From the NCBI GenBank assembly GCA_007123575.1, contig SKKV01000057.1, positions 1-7,642 on the forward strand: a stretch of 7,642 nucleotides of DNA. The letters are read 5' to 3'. The stretch comes from Wenzhouxiangella sp. (GTDB taxonomy: Bacteria; Pseudomonadota; Gammaproteobacteria; Xanthomonadales; Wenzhouxiangellaceae). The notes under the pieces are model-generated. The model did not search any database and was not told the DNA's origin. It saw nothing but the letters and a program-made list of their open reading frames with translations. Position 1 is the first letter of the stretch; each line of letters starts with the position of its first letter. The position numbers and the translations under genes were made by a program. This document shows positions 6,476 through 7,642 of the stretch, one piece after another.

Positions 6476-7551
6476 TGCTGGTCTGGTTGATCGAAGAATG
6501 GCTGGCGCTGGATATCGCGCTGTTTGGCTTCATCACTTTCCGCACCATCATGGCGGCGATGACGGCGATGGTGATCTCGCTGCTGATCGGCCCGTACTTC
6601 ATCCGCTACATGACCGAGCGCCGCGCCGGCCAGCCGATTCGCGAGCTGGGCCCGGAATCGCACCTGTCCAAGGCCGGCACGCCGACCATGGGCGGAATCA
6701 TGATCCTGATCGCGCTGGCCTTGTCGACCCTGTTGTGGTCAGACCTGGGCAACCGCTACGTCTGGACGGTGTTGTTCGTGACCCTGGCCTTCGGCGCGAT
6801 CGGCTTTGTCGACGACTACCTGAAAATCAAGGCGCGCAGCAGCGACGGCCTGTCGGCCAAATCGAAATACTTGCTGCAGTCGCTCGCCGCCATCGCCGTG
6901 GGCGTATTCCTCTACTACACCGCCGACGTGCCGGCCAATACCCAGCTGTTCGTGCCGTTCTTCAAGGACGTGGCCATTCCCTTGGGGCTGGGCTTTATCG
7001 TCCTGACTTACTTCGTGATCGTAGGCTCGTCAAACGCGGTCAATCTCACCGACGGCCTGGACGGCCTGGCGATCATGCCAGCGGTGTTTGTCGCCGCCGG
7101 TCTGGGCATCTTTGCCTATGCCACCAGCCATACCGTGTTTGCCAACTACCTGGGCCTGCCGTTTGTGCCCGGGGTGGGCGAGTTGACCATCTTCTGCGCC
7201 GCCCTGGCCGGCGCCGGCTTAGGGTTCCTGTGGTTCAACACCTACCCGGCCCAGGTCTTCATGGGCGATATCGGCGCGCTCAGCGTCGGTGCGGCCTTAG
7301 GGCTAATTGCCGTGGCCGTGCGCCAGGAAATCGTGTTCGTGGTCATGGCCGGGATTTTCGTGATTGAAACCCTGTCGGTGATCCTGCAGGTGACTTCTTT
7401 CAAGCTCACCGGCAGGCGAATTTTCCGCATGGCTCCCATTCACCATCACTTCGAGAAAAAGGGCTGGCCCGAGCCCAAGGTGATCGTGCGTTTCTGGATC
7501 ATTGCCGTCATGCTCGTGCTTGCCGGCCTGGCCACCATGAAGATTCGTTGA
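6475..7551 (+). CDS. mraY: Phospho-N-acetylmuramoyl-pentapeptide-transferase MraY
   Basis: MraY is the integral membrane enzyme that transfers phospho-MurNAc-pentapeptide from UDP to undecaprenyl phosphate, giving lipid I on the cytoplasmic face. The product has 358 residues (360 in E. coli) and about ten hydrophobic segments. Family motifs are clear: KAGTPTMGG (66-74), GFVDDYLK (110-117) with the Asp113-Asp114 pair, SKYLLQ (130-135), NAVNLTDGLDGLA (187-199), NTYPAQVFMGDIGALS (255-270) with the catalytic-site Asp265, and PIHHHFE (321-327). The start at 6475 overlaps the last base of murF, which couples their translation. Nothing is missing or broken. A gene that is probably ftsW follows after 9 bases. 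Confidence 0.97.
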   Translation: MLVWLIEEWLALDIALFGFITFRTIMAAMTAMVISLLIGPYFIRYMTERRAGQPIRELGPESHLSKAGTPTMGGIMILIALALSTLLWSDLGNRYVWTVLFVTLAFGAIGFVDDYLKIKARSSDGLSAKSKYLLQSLAAIAVGVFLYYTADVPANTQLFVPFFKDVAIPLGLGFIVLTYFVIVGSSNAVNLTDGLDGLAIMPAVFVAAGLGIFAYATSHTVFANYLGLPFVPGVGELTIFCAALAGAGLGFLWFNTYPAQVFMGDIGALSVGAALGLIAVAVRQEIVFVVMAGIFVIETLSVILQVTSFKLTGRRIFRMAPIHHHFEKKGWPEPKVIVRFWIIAVMLVLAGLATMKIR

Positions 7552-7560
7552 GCGAGGACC

Positions 7561-7642
7561 ATGCCTGCAGCCACCCGCACCAATAAACGACAGGCCTACC
7601 GCTGGCGCGATGCCCCGCGCACCGCGGCGCTGGACACCACCC
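7561..7642 (+). CDS. Partial CDS, probably FtsW N-terminus
   Basis: An open frame starts at ATG 7561, 9 bases after mraY, and runs off the window after 27 codons. GAGG at 7554-7557 is close to the start (3 bases), so the ribosome site is only moderate. The visible peptide is basic and polar (MPAATRTNKRQAYRWRDAPR, ending LDTT) with no nucleotide-binding glycine pattern, so it does not look like MurD, which follows mraY in E. coli. A basic cytoplasmic tail before a first membrane helix fits FtsW, the septal peptidoglycan glycosyltransferase that partners FtsI, and ftsW is the next gene in several dcw clusters that lack murD. No conserved FtsW motif is inside the window, so the product name is inferred from context. 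Confidence 0.6.
   Translation, partial: MPAATRTNKRQAYRWRDAPRTAALDTT

Overview
The window holds the first part of a division and cell wall (dcw) gene cluster, all on the + strand: mraZ, rsmH, ftsL, ftsI, murE, murF, mraY and the first 27 codons of what is probably ftsW. High GC, the gene order, a MurE with the meso-diaminopimelate motif DNPR and a short FtsL fit a gammaproteobacterium. mraY is followed directly by a gene that does not look like murD. That order is known from Xanthomonadales/Lysobacterales-like lineages, so this group is a reasonable but unproven guess.

Layout: positions 1-51 are seven copies of the heptamer CGAAAAC. Next come a sigma70-type promoter (TTGACA at 61-66, TATCGT at 84-89) and a series of GTG(G) motifs at 10-base steps (88, 98, 108, 118), which is the expected operator for MraZ autorepression. 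mraZ (149-601) starts with GTG behind an AGGAG. A 172-base gap follows, unusual for the mraZ-rsmH junction. It contains an 83-base nested inverted repeat (641-723) with TA at both outer ends, which looks like a miniature transposable element (MITE). From rsmH (774) onward the genes are packed: four ATGA-type overlaps, one TGATG overlap, then a 9-base gap before the last gene.

How the genes work together: MraZ probably sets transcription of the cluster. RsmH methylates 16S rRNA. FtsL and FtsI are membrane parts of the divisome, FtsI being the septal transpeptidase. MurE and MurF add meso-diaminopimelate and D-Ala-D-Ala to the UDP-MurNAc peptide. MraY moves the product onto undecaprenyl phosphate to form lipid I. 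The last gene, if ftsW, encodes the septal glycosyltransferase partner of FtsI.

The coding part is a standard, intact housekeeping operon, and I see no new multi-gene system in it. The parts worth a second look are non-coding: the heptamer array next to the promoter, the two-sided symmetry of the operator, and the MITE-like hairpin inside the operon.
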